Source of the DNA: JANPCX01 sp031431125
GTDB taxonomy: Bacteria; Pseudomonadota; Gammaproteobacteria; Burkholderiales; Burkholderiaceae_C
Direction: 5' to 3'
Length of the DNA stretch: 64,000 nucleotides
Assembly: GCA_031431125.1 (NCBI GenBank)
Contig: JANPCX010000056.1
Span: 1-64,000, forward strand
Part shown: piece by piece, positions 33,754 through 42,258 of the stretch
Layout of the letters: each line of letters opens with the position of its first letter
How positions within the stretch are numbered: the first letter of the stretch is position 1
Translations under genes and position numbers: made by a program
The notes under the pieces: model-generated
Database searches by the model: none
Told to the model about the DNA's origin: nothing
Seen by the model: only the letters and a program-made list of their open reading frames with translations

Positions 33754-34488
33754 CTAACGCGACGCCGGCAAATCGTCGGCCAGCGCATACCCACTGCCAC
33801 GGTGGGTGCATATCGGGTCGAGCTCAGGTGCAATCGCCTTGAGTTTGGCGCGCAAGGTTTTCACGTGGGCATCAACGGTGCGGTCCAGGCTGTCGCTGGC
33901 GTCGTCCCAGACCAGGTCGAGCAGCACATCGCGGGTGTACACATGGCCAGGGCGTGAGGCCAAGGTTTTGAGCAGCCCGAACTCATAACGCGACAAGTCC
34001 AGTCGCTGGCCGTAGTAACGAATTTGGCGCTTGCTGTCGTCGATGGCCAGTGGCGTCGCAGCAGCCGGTGCGGACAAATCCTCCGCCTTTATTGCCGCCG
34101 TTGTCCCCTTGTTGGAACGGCGCAAGATTGACCGCACCCGCGCCACCAGTTCACGTGGCGAGAAGGGTTTGGGCACATAGTCGTCCGCGCCCAACTCCAG
34201 ACCCACCACCCTGTCGATCTCATCGCTGCGCGCTGTGAGAAAGACCACGGGCAAATCTGTGCAACCCGGCATCGCACGCAGTCGTTTGAACACCTCAAAA
34301 CCCATGATGTCGGGCAAGCCCACATCGAGAATCACCAAGGCTGGGGTTTGTTCGGCCACGCGACGCAAGGCCTCCTCGCCGGTGGCGCACCACAAGGGCT
34401 CAAACCCTTCGGTGCGCAGCGCGTACTGCAAGGTGTCGGCAATGCCGGGTTCGTCTTCGACGATGAGGATGCGGGGTTTGGATGACAT
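33754..34488 (-). CDS. OmpR/PhoB-type response regulator (CreB-like), no adjacent kinase
   Basis: 244 residues. Receiver domain (~1-120): ILIVEDEPGIADTL, phospho-acceptor Asp in VILDVGLPD, and switch Lys in DDYVPKPFSPREL. Winged-helix DNA-binding domain (~145-238): LDLSRYEFGLLKTL, RTVDAHVKTLRAKL and RGSGYAL. The arrangement resembles CreB. No histidine kinase lies beside it; upstream is cysK (16 bp away, same strand), downstream a convergent gene. It may pair with a distant kinase. Start at 34486-34488 gives a clean N-terminus MSSKPRILIVEDE. Confidence 0.9.
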   Translation of the reverse strand: MSSKPRILIVEDEPGIADTLQYALRTEGFEPLWCATGEEALRRVAEQTPALVILDVGLPDIMGFEVFKRLRAMPGCTDLPVVFLTARSDEIDRVVGLELGADDYVPKPFSPRELVARVRSILRRSNKGTTAAIKAEDLSAPAAATPLAIDDSKRQIRYYGQRLDLSRYEFGLLKTLASRPGHVYTRDVLLDLVWDDASDSLDRTVDAHVKTLRAKLKAIAPELDPICTHRGSGYALADDLPASR

Positions 34489-34504
34489 GGGCAGCGCGGG
34501 GGCT

Positions 34505-35425
34505 TTATTCGGTTGGCAAGAAACCTTCGATGGACAAATAGCGTTCACCGGTGTCGTAGTTGAAGCCGAGCACGGTGGCACCCGCAGGCAAGTCAGGCAG
34601 CTTTTGCGCAATGGCGGCCAAGGTGGCGCCGCTGGAAATACCCACCAGCATGCCCTCTTCACGCGCGGCGCGGCGGGCCATTTCACGGGCAGCTTCGGCT
34701 TCGACTTGGATCACGCCGTCGAGCAAATCGGTGTGCAAGTTTTTGGGGATGAAACCGGCGCCAATGCCTTGAATCGGGTGCGGGCTGGGCGCGCCGCCAC
34801 TGATCACCGGGCTGGCGCTGGGCTCAACCGCAAACACTTTGAGTTTCGGCCAACGGGCTTTGAGGACCTGAGCACAACCGGTGATGTGGCCGCCCGTGCC
34901 CACACCGGTGATGAGGGCGTCGATGCCGCTGGGGAAGTCAGCCGCAATCTCCAGCGCCGTGGTGCGCACATGCACATCGATGTTGGCGGGGTTCTCAAAC
35001 TGCTGCGGCATCCATGAATTTGCCGTCTCGGACACCAGCTCTTTGGCGCGCGCAATGGCACCGTTCATGCCTTTTTCGCGCGGCGTGAGCACAAAAGTCG
35101 CGCCATAGGCCAGCATCAAACGGCGGCGTTCAATGCTCATGCTCTCGGGCATCACGAGCACGAGCTTGTAGCCCTTCACCGCCGCCACCATGGCCAGACC
35201 CACGCCGGTATTGCCGGAGGTGGGTTCGATGATGGTGGATCCGGGCTTGAGCAAACCTGCGACTTCTGCTGCCTCCACCATGCTGAGCGCAATGCGGTCC
35301 TTGATGGAACCACCCGGGTTGGAGCGTTCACTCTTGATGTAGACCGAGTGCGTTCCGCCAAACAAGCGGTTGATGCGGATGTGCGGCGTATTGCCAATGG
35401 TGGCCAGAATATTTTGCGCAAGCAT
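34505..35425 (-). CDS. cysK: Cysteine synthase (O-acetylserine sulfhydrylase)
   Basis: Fold II PLP enzyme making cysteine from O-acetylserine and sulfide. The 306 residues contain SNPGGSIKDRIALSMVEAAE (PLP lysine), EPTSGNTGVGLAMV (substrate loop), TGVGTGGHITG (phosphate loop) and SPHPIQGIGAGFIPKNL, which favours CysK over CysM. It is followed 16 bp later by the response regulator gene and is divergent from hemE, 65 bp apart. Confidence 0.92.
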   Translation of the reverse strand: MLAQNILATIGNTPHIRINRLFGGTHSVYIKSERSNPGGSIKDRIALSMVEAAEVAGLLKPGSTIIEPTSGNTGVGLAMVAAVKGYKLVLVMPESMSIERRRLMLAYGATFVLTPREKGMNGAIARAKELVSETANSWMPQQFENPANIDVHVRTTALEIAADFPSGIDALITGVGTGGHITGCAQVLKARWPKLKVFAVEPSASPVISGGAPSPHPIQGIGAGFIPKNLHTDLLDGVIQVEAEAAREMARRAAREEGMLVGISSGATLAAIAQKLPDLPAGATVLGFNYDTGERYLSIEGFLPTE

Positions 35426-35490
35426 GGGAGGGTCTCCAAAGCGTGGGGCACAGCAAAAGCGCGTGCCAGGTGGCAGAGGATAATCCCACG

Positions 35491-36582
35491 ATGTTTGCCC
35501 CTCTTCAGAACGACACTTTCCTGCGCGCCTGTCTGCGCGAGCCCACCCCCTACACCCCCGTTTGGTTGATGCGCCAAGCAGGGCGTTATTTGCCCGAGTA
35601 CCGCGCCACGCGGGCCAAAGCGGGCAGCTTCATGGGACTGGCCACCAACCGTGATTACGCCACCGAGGTCACCCTGCAACCGCTGGAGCGTTATGCGCTG
35701 GATGCAGCGATTCTGTTCAGCGACATCCTCACCGTGCCCGACGCGATGGGCCTGGGTTTGAGTTTCGCCTTAGGTGAAGGCCCAAAGTTCGCACGACCGG
35801 TTCGGGATGAAGCCGCCGTGAACCAGTTGGCCGTGCCCGACATGAACAGCCTGCAGTATGTGTTTGACGCCGTGACGTCGATTCGCAAAGCACTGCAAGG
35901 CCGGGTGCCCTTGATTGGTTTTTCCGGCAGTCCTTGGACCTTGGCCTGCTACATGGTGGAGGGCGGCGGCTCCGACGACTACCGCTTGGTGAAGTCCATG
36001 CTTTATTCGCGACCCGACCTGATGCACCGCATGTTGTCCATCAATGCCGACGCTGTGGCGCTGTACCTCAACACCCAAATTGAAGCCGGCGCCCAGGCGG
36101 TGATGGTGTTTGACAGCTGGGGCGGTGTGCTTGCCGATGGCGCGTTTCAAACCTTCAGCCTGGCCTACACCCAGCGGGTGTTGAAACAACTCAAGCGTGA
36201 ACACCAGGGCGTGCGCATTCCACACATCGTGTTCACCAAAGGCGGTGGCTTGTGGTTGGAGGAGATGGCCGACATCGGATCGCCACACGCACCCGATGTA
36301 TTGGGTGTGGACTGGACGGTCAACTTGGGCCAAGCGCGTCGCCGTGTGGGAGAGCACGTGGCCCTGCAAGGCAACATCGATCCAAATGTGCTGTTTGCCG
36401 CGCCGGCACAGATAGAAACACAGGTTCGGCAAACCCTCGACAGCTTTGGCATTCCAACCGCAGGTTCGGGCCACATCTTTAACCTCGGCCACGGCATCAG
36501 CCAACACACGCCACCCGAGCATGTGTCGGTACTGGTGGATGCCGTTCACCAGCATTCGAAGCGACAACGCGCGGGCGCCTGA
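35491..36582 (+). CDS. hemE: Uroporphyrinogen decarboxylase
   Basis: Decarboxylates uroporphyrinogen III to coproporphyrinogen III in haem synthesis. The 363 residues begin MFAPLQNDTFLRACLREPTP and carry the signature TPVWLMRQAGRYLPEYR (catalytic Arg), AAILFSDILTVPDAMG (catalytic Asp) and GFSGSPWTLACYMVEG. The ATG at 35491 fits the family start; an earlier ATG at 35443 would add 16 residues. Confidence 0.96.
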   Translation: MFAPLQNDTFLRACLREPTPYTPVWLMRQAGRYLPEYRATRAKAGSFMGLATNRDYATEVTLQPLERYALDAAILFSDILTVPDAMGLGLSFALGEGPKFARPVRDEAAVNQLAVPDMNSLQYVFDAVTSIRKALQGRVPLIGFSGSPWTLACYMVEGGGSDDYRLVKSMLYSRPDLMHRMLSINADAVALYLNTQIEAGAQAVMVFDSWGGVLADGAFQTFSLAYTQRVLKQLKREHQGVRIPHIVFTKGGGLWLEEMADIGSPHAPDVLGVDWTVNLGQARRRVGEHVALQGNIDPNVLFAAPAQIETQVRQTLDSFGIPTAGSGHIFNLGHGISQHTPPEHVSVLVDAVHQHSKRQRAGA

Positions 36583-36954
36583 AGCACGGGTTTGAGCGCT
36601 TTTGAGAGGGCCTGTCAAGTGCCAAATTTGTCGTCAAATCGGTCTTGTGGGCTTGACTTATCCCCATTTCGGCGCATGCCCCGGTTCGCCGTGGATTTTG
36701 TCGCAGTGCACGATGACCATTTCGTGAAATCGCTCTAAGTTGTTGATTTTATTGAACAGATCTTGTTGCTGCGAAAATAGGCAATCGCTGTCCAAGCCAG
36801 AGGAATCAAGCATTTAGGCCTTTCATGACAAGGTTGCCCACAAAGTTATCCACAGAACGAGTGGACTACCTGTAAAGCCTAGCAAAAACATGAACTTAGC
36901 TGAGGTTTATGAAAGTCACTTCAACTTGAGTCGACAAGTTTGGTGGAGCACGTT
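36583..36954. promoter_or_regulatory. hemE-priA intergenic region with DnaA-box-like sites
   Basis: A 372-bp region that is more AT-rich than the flanking genes. It contains a perfect DnaA-box consensus TTATCCACA (36846-36854) and a one-mismatch site TTATCCCCA (36658-36666). A small palindrome ATTTCGTGAAAT lies near 36720. It probably carries the priA promoter. No gene is supported here. Confidence 0.45.
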
Positions 36955-39081
36955 TTGAGCGATCTCACGACGCTTCGAGTGGCTGTGGAAGCACCGTTGC
37001 ACAGCGGCTTGAGCGGCCTACTGGACTACACCTGTGAGCAACCACTTTCGCCTGGAACCCTGGTTCGTGTGCCTTTGGGCAAGCGTGATGTGCCCGGCTT
37101 GGTGTGGCACACCGGGCCGCCAAACACGGCCTCTGCGCTGCCCCCACAACATGTAACTCGCCCAGTGGCCGCGGTGCTGGACGCGCTGCCGCCCTTGTCC
37201 GCCGCCTGGCTTGCACTCGCGGAATTTGCATCCAGTTACTACCAGCGCAGCCCTGGCGAGGTGGCGCTGTCGGTCCTTCCGCCGGAGCTGCGCAAACTGG
37301 ACAACCTTCAACTGCACAAGCAGTTGGCCAAGCTGCACAAGGCCCAAAGCGCGCAACCCACCCCCAGCGACCAGGCCATGGCCATGAGCCGCAGCAGACC
37401 GGCTGTTACACCTGAACAAGCGGAGGTGCTCGCGCGGTTGGCCGTGGAGAACGGCGCTCACACCGCCCCCACCTGCCTGTTATTCGGCGCCACGGGCAGC
37501 GGCAAAACCGAGGTCTATTTGCAGGCCGCCGAGGCTGCCTTGGTTCGTGGTCAACAGGCCATGGTGCTGGTTCCGGAAATCAACCTCACGCCGCAGTTAG
37601 AAGAACGCTTCAAAGCGCGTTTTGCAGGCCGGTGCATCGTATCGCTGCACAGTGCCCTCACTCCTGCACAGCGCCTGCGCCATTGGCTGCTTGCCCACCT
37701 GGGCCTGGCCGATTTGGTGCTCGGCACCCGGCTTGCCGTGTTCGCGTCGATGCCGCGTTTGGGTTTGATCGTGGTCGATGAAGAACACGACCCGTCCTAC
37801 AAACAACAAGACGGCGCACGTTACTCCGCCCGCGACTTGGCTGTGGTGCGCGGCAAACGCGAGAACCTGTCGGTGCTGCTGGGTTCAGCCACCCCATCAC
37901 TCGAAACTTGGCAGCGCGCCAACGAAGGGCGTTACCTTCGTCTGGCCATGCCCACCCGCATCGGTGGGGCCGTGTTGCCCCGGGTGCGTGTGGTGGACAT
38001 GAACCAGCAGCCGCGTGTTGGACAGAGCGGAAAAGGCGCCAACACCGCCTTGTCACCACCCTTGCTCGCGGCCTTGCAGCAGCGCATTGATGCAGGCGAG
38101 CAAAGCCTGGTGTTCTTGAACCGCCGTGGTTATGCGCCGGTTCTTTTTTGTGGTGACTGTGGTTGGAAAAGCGCATGCCCCCATTGCAGCGCTTGGCGCG
38201 TTTTTCACAAACTGGACCGCACCCTGCGCTGCCACCACTGCGGCTACACCGAACGTGTGCCCAAAGCCTGCCCCGATTGCGGCAACTTGGACATCGCGCC
38301 CATGGGACGTGGTACGGAACAGGTGGAAGAACAACTCGCTGCGCTGCTGAAGGGGCCAGGCGAATCCCCCGCCCGCATTGCCCGCATCGACGCCGACAGC
38401 ACCCGCCTCAAAGGGTCGCTGCAAGCGCAGTTGGGGGCCGTGCATGCGGGCGAGGTTGACGTGCTGGTCGGCACCCAAATGATCACCAAGGGCCACGACT
38501 TTCGGCGCATCACCTTGGTCGCCGCCATCAACCCCGACACCTCTCTTTTTTCCAGCGACTTCCGCGCGCCCGAGCGTTTGTTCGCTTTGCTCATGCAAGC
38601 GGCGGGCCGCGCCGGGCGCGACGCGCTGCATGCCGCACACAGCGAAATGTGGGTGCAAACCTGGCACCCGCAGCACCGGCTCTACGCGGCCCTCAAAGGG
38701 CATGACTACGAAGCCTTCGCCAAAAGCCAGTTGGAAGAACGGGAGATGGCGGGCCTGCCGCCCTACTCCTATTTGGGCTTGATGCGGGCAGAGGCCAAAA
38801 CCGCAGAAGCGGCACGCGGTTTTTTGCACGCGGCGGCTGAACTGGCAGCCATGCTACCTGGCCATGAGGGTGTGATGGTCTATCCGCCAGTGCCCACCAC
38901 GGTCGCCCGGGTGGCCAATGTAGAGCGCATGCAAATGCTGGTTGAATCGACCTCGCGTGTGGCATTGCAGCGCTTCATGGCCTTGTGGCTGCCCGCGTTG
39001 CATGCGCTCAAACGCGAGCGCGGTGGCCCTGGCGAGCGCATCCTGCGCTGGGCGATGGATGTGGATCCCTTGATGATCTGA
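36955..39081 (+). CDS. priA: Primosomal protein N' (replication restart helicase PriA)
   Basis: Superfamily 2 DNA helicase that reloads the replisome at stalled forks. The 708 residues have an N-terminal DNA-binding domain (TTLRVAVEAPLHSGLSGLLD), Walker A GATGSGKTEVY, DEEH box IVVDEEHDPSYKQQD, VLLGSATPSLE, and the zinc-binding cluster CGDCGWKSACPHC / CHHCGYTERVPKACPDCG. The likely start is a TTG (36955-36957) with GGTGGAG six bases upstream; no in-frame ATG fits. Confidence 0.95.
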   Translation: MSDLTTLRVAVEAPLHSGLSGLLDYTCEQPLSPGTLVRVPLGKRDVPGLVWHTGPPNTASALPPQHVTRPVAAVLDALPPLSAAWLALAEFASSYYQRSPGEVALSVLPPELRKLDNLQLHKQLAKLHKAQSAQPTPSDQAMAMSRSRPAVTPEQAEVLARLAVENGAHTAPTCLLFGATGSGKTEVYLQAAEAALVRGQQAMVLVPEINLTPQLEERFKARFAGRCIVSLHSALTPAQRLRHWLLAHLGLADLVLGTRLAVFASMPRLGLIVVDEEHDPSYKQQDGARYSARDLAVVRGKRENLSVLLGSATPSLETWQRANEGRYLRLAMPTRIGGAVLPRVRVVDMNQQPRVGQSGKGANTALSPPLLAALQQRIDAGEQSLVFLNRRGYAPVLFCGDCGWKSACPHCSAWRVFHKLDRTLRCHHCGYTERVPKACPDCGNLDIAPMGRGTEQVEEQLAALLKGPGESPARIARIDADSTRLKGSLQAQLGAVHAGEVDVLVGTQMITKGHDFRRITLVAAINPDTSLFSSDFRAPERLFALLMQAAGRAGRDALHAAHSEMWVQTWHPQHRLYAALKGHDYEAFAKSQLEEREMAGLPPYSYLGLMRAEAKTAEAARGFLHAAAELAAMLPGHEGVMVYPPVPTTVARVANVERMQMLVESTSRVALQRFMALWLPALHALKRERGGPGERILRWAMDVDPLMI

Positions 39082-39333
39082 TGCCCACTGGGCATCGTCC
39101 ACCTCCCTCATCTGAGGGGTGGGTTGGTTGCAGTTTGAAACAAAACCGCACGAACATCCCGATACAGTCTCGACACGATGTTGGGAAGCGCCATTCTTTG
39201 ATCGCGCGGCCAACGGGGAACTCGCTGCAGTGCCCCACACCCACATCCTTCACACCGCCATTTGCACACCGACAGGCCTGGTACGAGGGTGTGCATGGTT
39301 GAATAATTTTTAGCAAACAAAAGGGAAATGGAA

Positions 39334-40212
39334 ATGAAGACGGTTCGATCTAGCAGCTTGGTAGTGGGTTTGGTTGCCATATTGGTAGCCGGTTGCGCCA
39401 GCACAGGCAGCGGCTCGGGTAGCACGGCGAGCAGTGGGTCTGCCAGCAGCAAAAGCAGCAGCTCTTCCTCCAGCGCCAACCCTTTAGCGGGCTTGAGCTC
39501 GGCACTGTCCTCGGTGGACTCCGGTGGCCAAGGTGCCTCGTCGAAAGAAAACAAGGCCGGCGCTGCCCTGGACTTGTTTAAAGCCGTCACAGTGTCCGAA
39601 GAAGAATTGATGAGCGCGTCGGCGCAAATGCGGGCCTATGAGGACAAAAAGCGCAGCGTGGCACCGGCCGGCAACAAATACGCCGCACGCTTGGCCCGTT
39701 TGACCGCCAAACATGTGAACGAAGACGGCATGAAGCTGAATTTCAAGGTCTATATGAGCAGCCAAGTCAATGCGAATGCTTCGCCTGACGGTTCCATCCG
39801 TTTTTACAGCGGCCTGATGGATATGATGACGGACGGAGAATTGTTGGGCATCTTGGGCCATGAGATCGGCCACGTGAAAGCCAAACACTCGCTGGGCAGA
39901 ATGCGCACCGCTTACATGGCATCGGCTGGCCGCAAAGCCGCTGCCAGCAGCAAAGGGGCTTTGGGTGCGATCGCAGACTCTGACCTTGGTGGTTTGGCCG
40001 AAGCGGTGCTCAACGCGCAGTACTCGCAAAGCAATGAAACCGAGTCCGACGACTATGGCTTGGCATTCATGAAGAAACACAAATACGACGCCAAATCCAT
40101 GGAGTCGGCGTTCCGCAAACTCGGCTCCGGTGGTGGTGGCATGCTCTCCAGCCACCCCAATTCGCAAGAACGCGCCAACCGCATGCGCGACAAACTGGCG
40201 TCGGGCAAATAA
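39334..40212 (+). CDS. M48 family metalloprotease, lipoprotein (LoiP/YggG-like)
   Basis: A 292-residue outer-membrane or periplasmic protease. The N-terminus ends in a lipobox (ILVAGC, lipidated Cys), followed by a Ser/Gly-rich linker (~residues 25-65). The zinc site is HEIGH with the third ligand Glu in ETESDDYG. M48 lipoproteins of this type act in outer-membrane protein quality control. The ATG at 39334 has AAGGG eight bases upstream; an ATG six bases earlier is too close to it. Confidence 0.9.
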   Translation: MKTVRSSSLVVGLVAILVAGCASTGSGSGSTASSGSASSKSSSSSSSANPLAGLSSALSSVDSGGQGASSKENKAGAALDLFKAVTVSEEELMSASAQMRAYEDKKRSVAPAGNKYAARLARLTAKHVNEDGMKLNFKVYMSSQVNANASPDGSIRFYSGLMDMMTDGELLGILGHEIGHVKAKHSLGRMRTAYMASAGRKAAASSKGALGAIADSDLGGLAEAVLNAQYSQSNETESDDYGLAFMKKHKYDAKSMESAFRKLGSGGGGMLSSHPNSQERANRMRDKLASGK

Positions 40213-40233
40213 CCGGCTCAGATGCGCAGAACA

Positions 40234-40259
40234 GGGCGGCCGTGGCCGCCCTTTTTTTT
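40234..40259 (+). terminator. Rho-independent terminator after the M48 gene
   Basis: GGGCGGCC-gt-GGCCGCCC forms a perfect 8-bp GC-rich stem followed by eight T, 21 bp after the stop codon at 40210-40212. The strongest intrinsic terminator in the window. Confidence 0.93.
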
Positions 40260-40343
40260 GAATCTAGAAACCGCAGTTGACCGCTCTCATACGCTGCGAG
40301 TACCCCGCATCACCGCCCACTCGGGCGCGTCCAACTGCGGCTT

Positions 40344-40953
40344 CTATTGATGCGGCCCCTTGAAGTTTGAACTGCTGGACTGGGGGGAACCATCGTTTGG
40401 TGGAGGACAGCCTTTGTTTGATGCACCGCGCCGGGAATTCGCCCCGGCATGGCGACTTACTTTCTTGCTGGTGCAAGAAAGTAAGCAAAGAAGCACCTTG
40501 AACACCAGCCTATTTGGGGAGAGATTTCTTGGTGCTGGAGCGCAGACCTGGGGTCTGGATTCGGCCAGTAGCCACTACCCCTCGGGCGACGTTTTCTCGG
40601 CGTTTTCCCCCAACACGGCAAAGCGCCACGAGAGGCTGGCAGGCCAAGGACGCGTCGTATGCGTTCAACGGCTGATGCGACAAGCCGCCGAGAAAACGTC
40701 GCCCGAGGGGTAGTGGCTACTGGCCGAATCCGGAACATCCACCCTGGTCCCGGTTCGATCCGTCACCACTCAAATAGGCTGGTGTTCAGGTGTTTTCTTG
40801 GTGACTTCTTTTTCACCAGAAAAAGAAGTTACTCGGCATGCCGGGCCGAGACCCGGCGCGGTGCATCAAGCCAAGGCTGCCGTTCACCAGAGCCTCCCTT
40901 GCGAAAGGCTCAGCCAGTCCGGCAGTTCAAACTTCAAGGGGCCGCATCAATAG
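40344..40953. repeat. 610-bp imperfect foldback (nested inverted repeats)
   Basis: Outer arms of 40 bp, 40344-40383 and 40914-40953, are inverted copies with one mismatch. An inner pair of 46 bp, 40557-40602 and 40686-40731, is perfectly inverted around an 83-bp centre. Between them, further stretches mirror each other: TGAACACCAGCCTATTTG (40499-40516) against CAAATAGGCTGGTGTTCA near 40770, and the GATGCACCGCGCCGGG region near 40417 against its inverse near 40853. Each half carries its own hairpin (CTTACTTTCTTGC...GCAAGAAAGTAAG near 40452; ACTTCTTTTTC...GAAAAAGAAGT near 40803). No transposase and no credible gene: two ~300-bp repeat units in opposite orientation. Confidence 0.88.
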
Positions 40954-41212
40954 GTTGAATGTGCGAAACTCCATCCCCTGATGTTTTCCCAAACCCGCAC
41001 CCCACCCCATCGGCACCCAGCTGCCGTGGCGTTGCCGTGCGGGTCCAAAGCGCCGATCTGCCGCGCCACCACTGCCTCCATTCGAATTAGCCTGGGTCGT
41101 TGAGCTGCGGCTGCGTGCCGGTGCCCTCCGACCCGAATGAACCCTTGACCTGGCCTGCGCGCAAGCGCGGCACGGCTTTCATTCTTTGGCAACAAATTCG
41201 ATGGAGAAAAAC

Positions 41213-42235
41213 ATGTCTTTGAACCCCAACAACGCCTGGGACCCGGCGCTCGATTTCACCCTGCAAGACTTCCAGCAAACCGCCGCCCGCCTCCAAGGCC
41301 AGGTGCTCACCACGCCGGTGTGGCGCTGGCAAACTGGCGTGGTGCAAACCGCGCTCAGCCCGGAGACCGAGGTCTGGCTCAAGCTTGAACTCTTTCAAAT
41401 CGCTGGTAGCTTCAAACTGCGCGGCGCACTCAACTGCATCCAGGCCATGGGCTTAGAGGCCAAGCGGCGCGGCGTGGTGGCCGTCAGCGCGGGCAACCAT
41501 GCCATCGCGGTGTCGTATGCCGCCCGCTTGGCCGGCACCTCGGCCAAGGTGGTGATGCCCCAGCATGTCAGCCCGGCGCGCATCCAAGCCTGCCAAGACC
41601 TGGGCGCCGAGGTGGTGTTGCAAACCGATGTACACGCCGCATTTGCGCATGCCGATGAGCTTGTCGCGAGCGAAGGCCGCACCCTCATTCATCCCTTTGA
41701 TGGCCCCCTCACCGCCCAAGGCACAGGCACGGTGGGCTTGGAGTTGATGCACCAGGTCAGTGGCCTGGATGCCGTGGTCGTTCCGGTGGGCGGCGGCGGA
41801 TTGCTCGCGGGCATCGCGAGCAGCGTCAAGCGCATGAACAAACGCTGCCAAGTTTTTGGCGTGGAGCCTGAAGGCGCAGACGCGATGTCACGCAGCTTTG
41901 AAGCGGGACAAGCGGTGCGCTTGGAGCGCGTCACCACGGTGGCCGACAGCCTCGGTGCGCCCTATGCCCTGCCCTACAGCTACGGTCTATGCAAACGGCA
42001 TGCGGATGGCATGGTACGAGTGTCCGACGACGCGATCTGCCAAGCCATGTACTACACCTTCCGCGACATGAAGCTGGCGGTCGAGCCTGCAGCAGCCACC
42101 GCGCTGGCGGCGCTCTTGGGCCCACTGCGGCAGCAACTCAATGGCAAAAAAGTAGCGCTGATTGTTTGCGGCAGCAACTTGGATGCGGTGCGGTTCTCAG
42201 AGCTGCTTCTGCGTGGGCAGCAGTTGGCGAATTGA
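41213..42235 (+). CDS. PLP-dependent threonine/serine dehydratase
   Basis: Fold II PLP enzyme deaminating threonine or serine to the 2-oxoacid. The 340 residues show QIAGSFKLRGALNCIQAMG (PLP Lys in SFKLRGA), AVSAGNHAIAVSYAA, VPVGGGGLLAGIAS (phosphate loop) and ALIVCGSNLD near the end. There is no C-terminal ACT regulatory domain, so it resembles the catabolic rather than the biosynthetic IlvA type; serine racemase activity is possible. The ATG at 41213 has GGAG six bases upstream; an ATG at 41201 is less well placed. Confidence 0.9.
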   Translation: MSLNPNNAWDPALDFTLQDFQQTAARLQGQVLTTPVWRWQTGVVQTALSPETEVWLKLELFQIAGSFKLRGALNCIQAMGLEAKRRGVVAVSAGNHAIAVSYAARLAGTSAKVVMPQHVSPARIQACQDLGAEVVLQTDVHAAFAHADELVASEGRTLIHPFDGPLTAQGTGTVGLELMHQVSGLDAVVVPVGGGGLLAGIASSVKRMNKRCQVFGVEPEGADAMSRSFEAGQAVRLERVTTVADSLGAPYALPYSYGLCKRHADGMVRVSDDAICQAMYYTFRDMKLAVEPAAATALAALLGPLRQQLNGKKVALIVCGSNLDAVRFSELLLRGQQLAN

Positions 42236-42258
42236 CGGGCTTGATTGGCCAGCGCAGC

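Noticed and set aside
36583..36954. Chromosomal replication origin
   Set aside because: Only one perfect and one near DnaA box, no dnaA/dnaN/rpmH/gidA neighbours.
40360..40713. 117-codon frame inside the foldback repeat
   Set aside because: Lies across inverted repeat arms; the product has no signal peptide, domain or ribosome site, and its mirror half gives a different frame.
40344..40953. CRISPR array or insertion sequence
   Set aside because: Repeats are a single nested inverted pair, not regularly spaced direct repeats, and there is no transposase frame.
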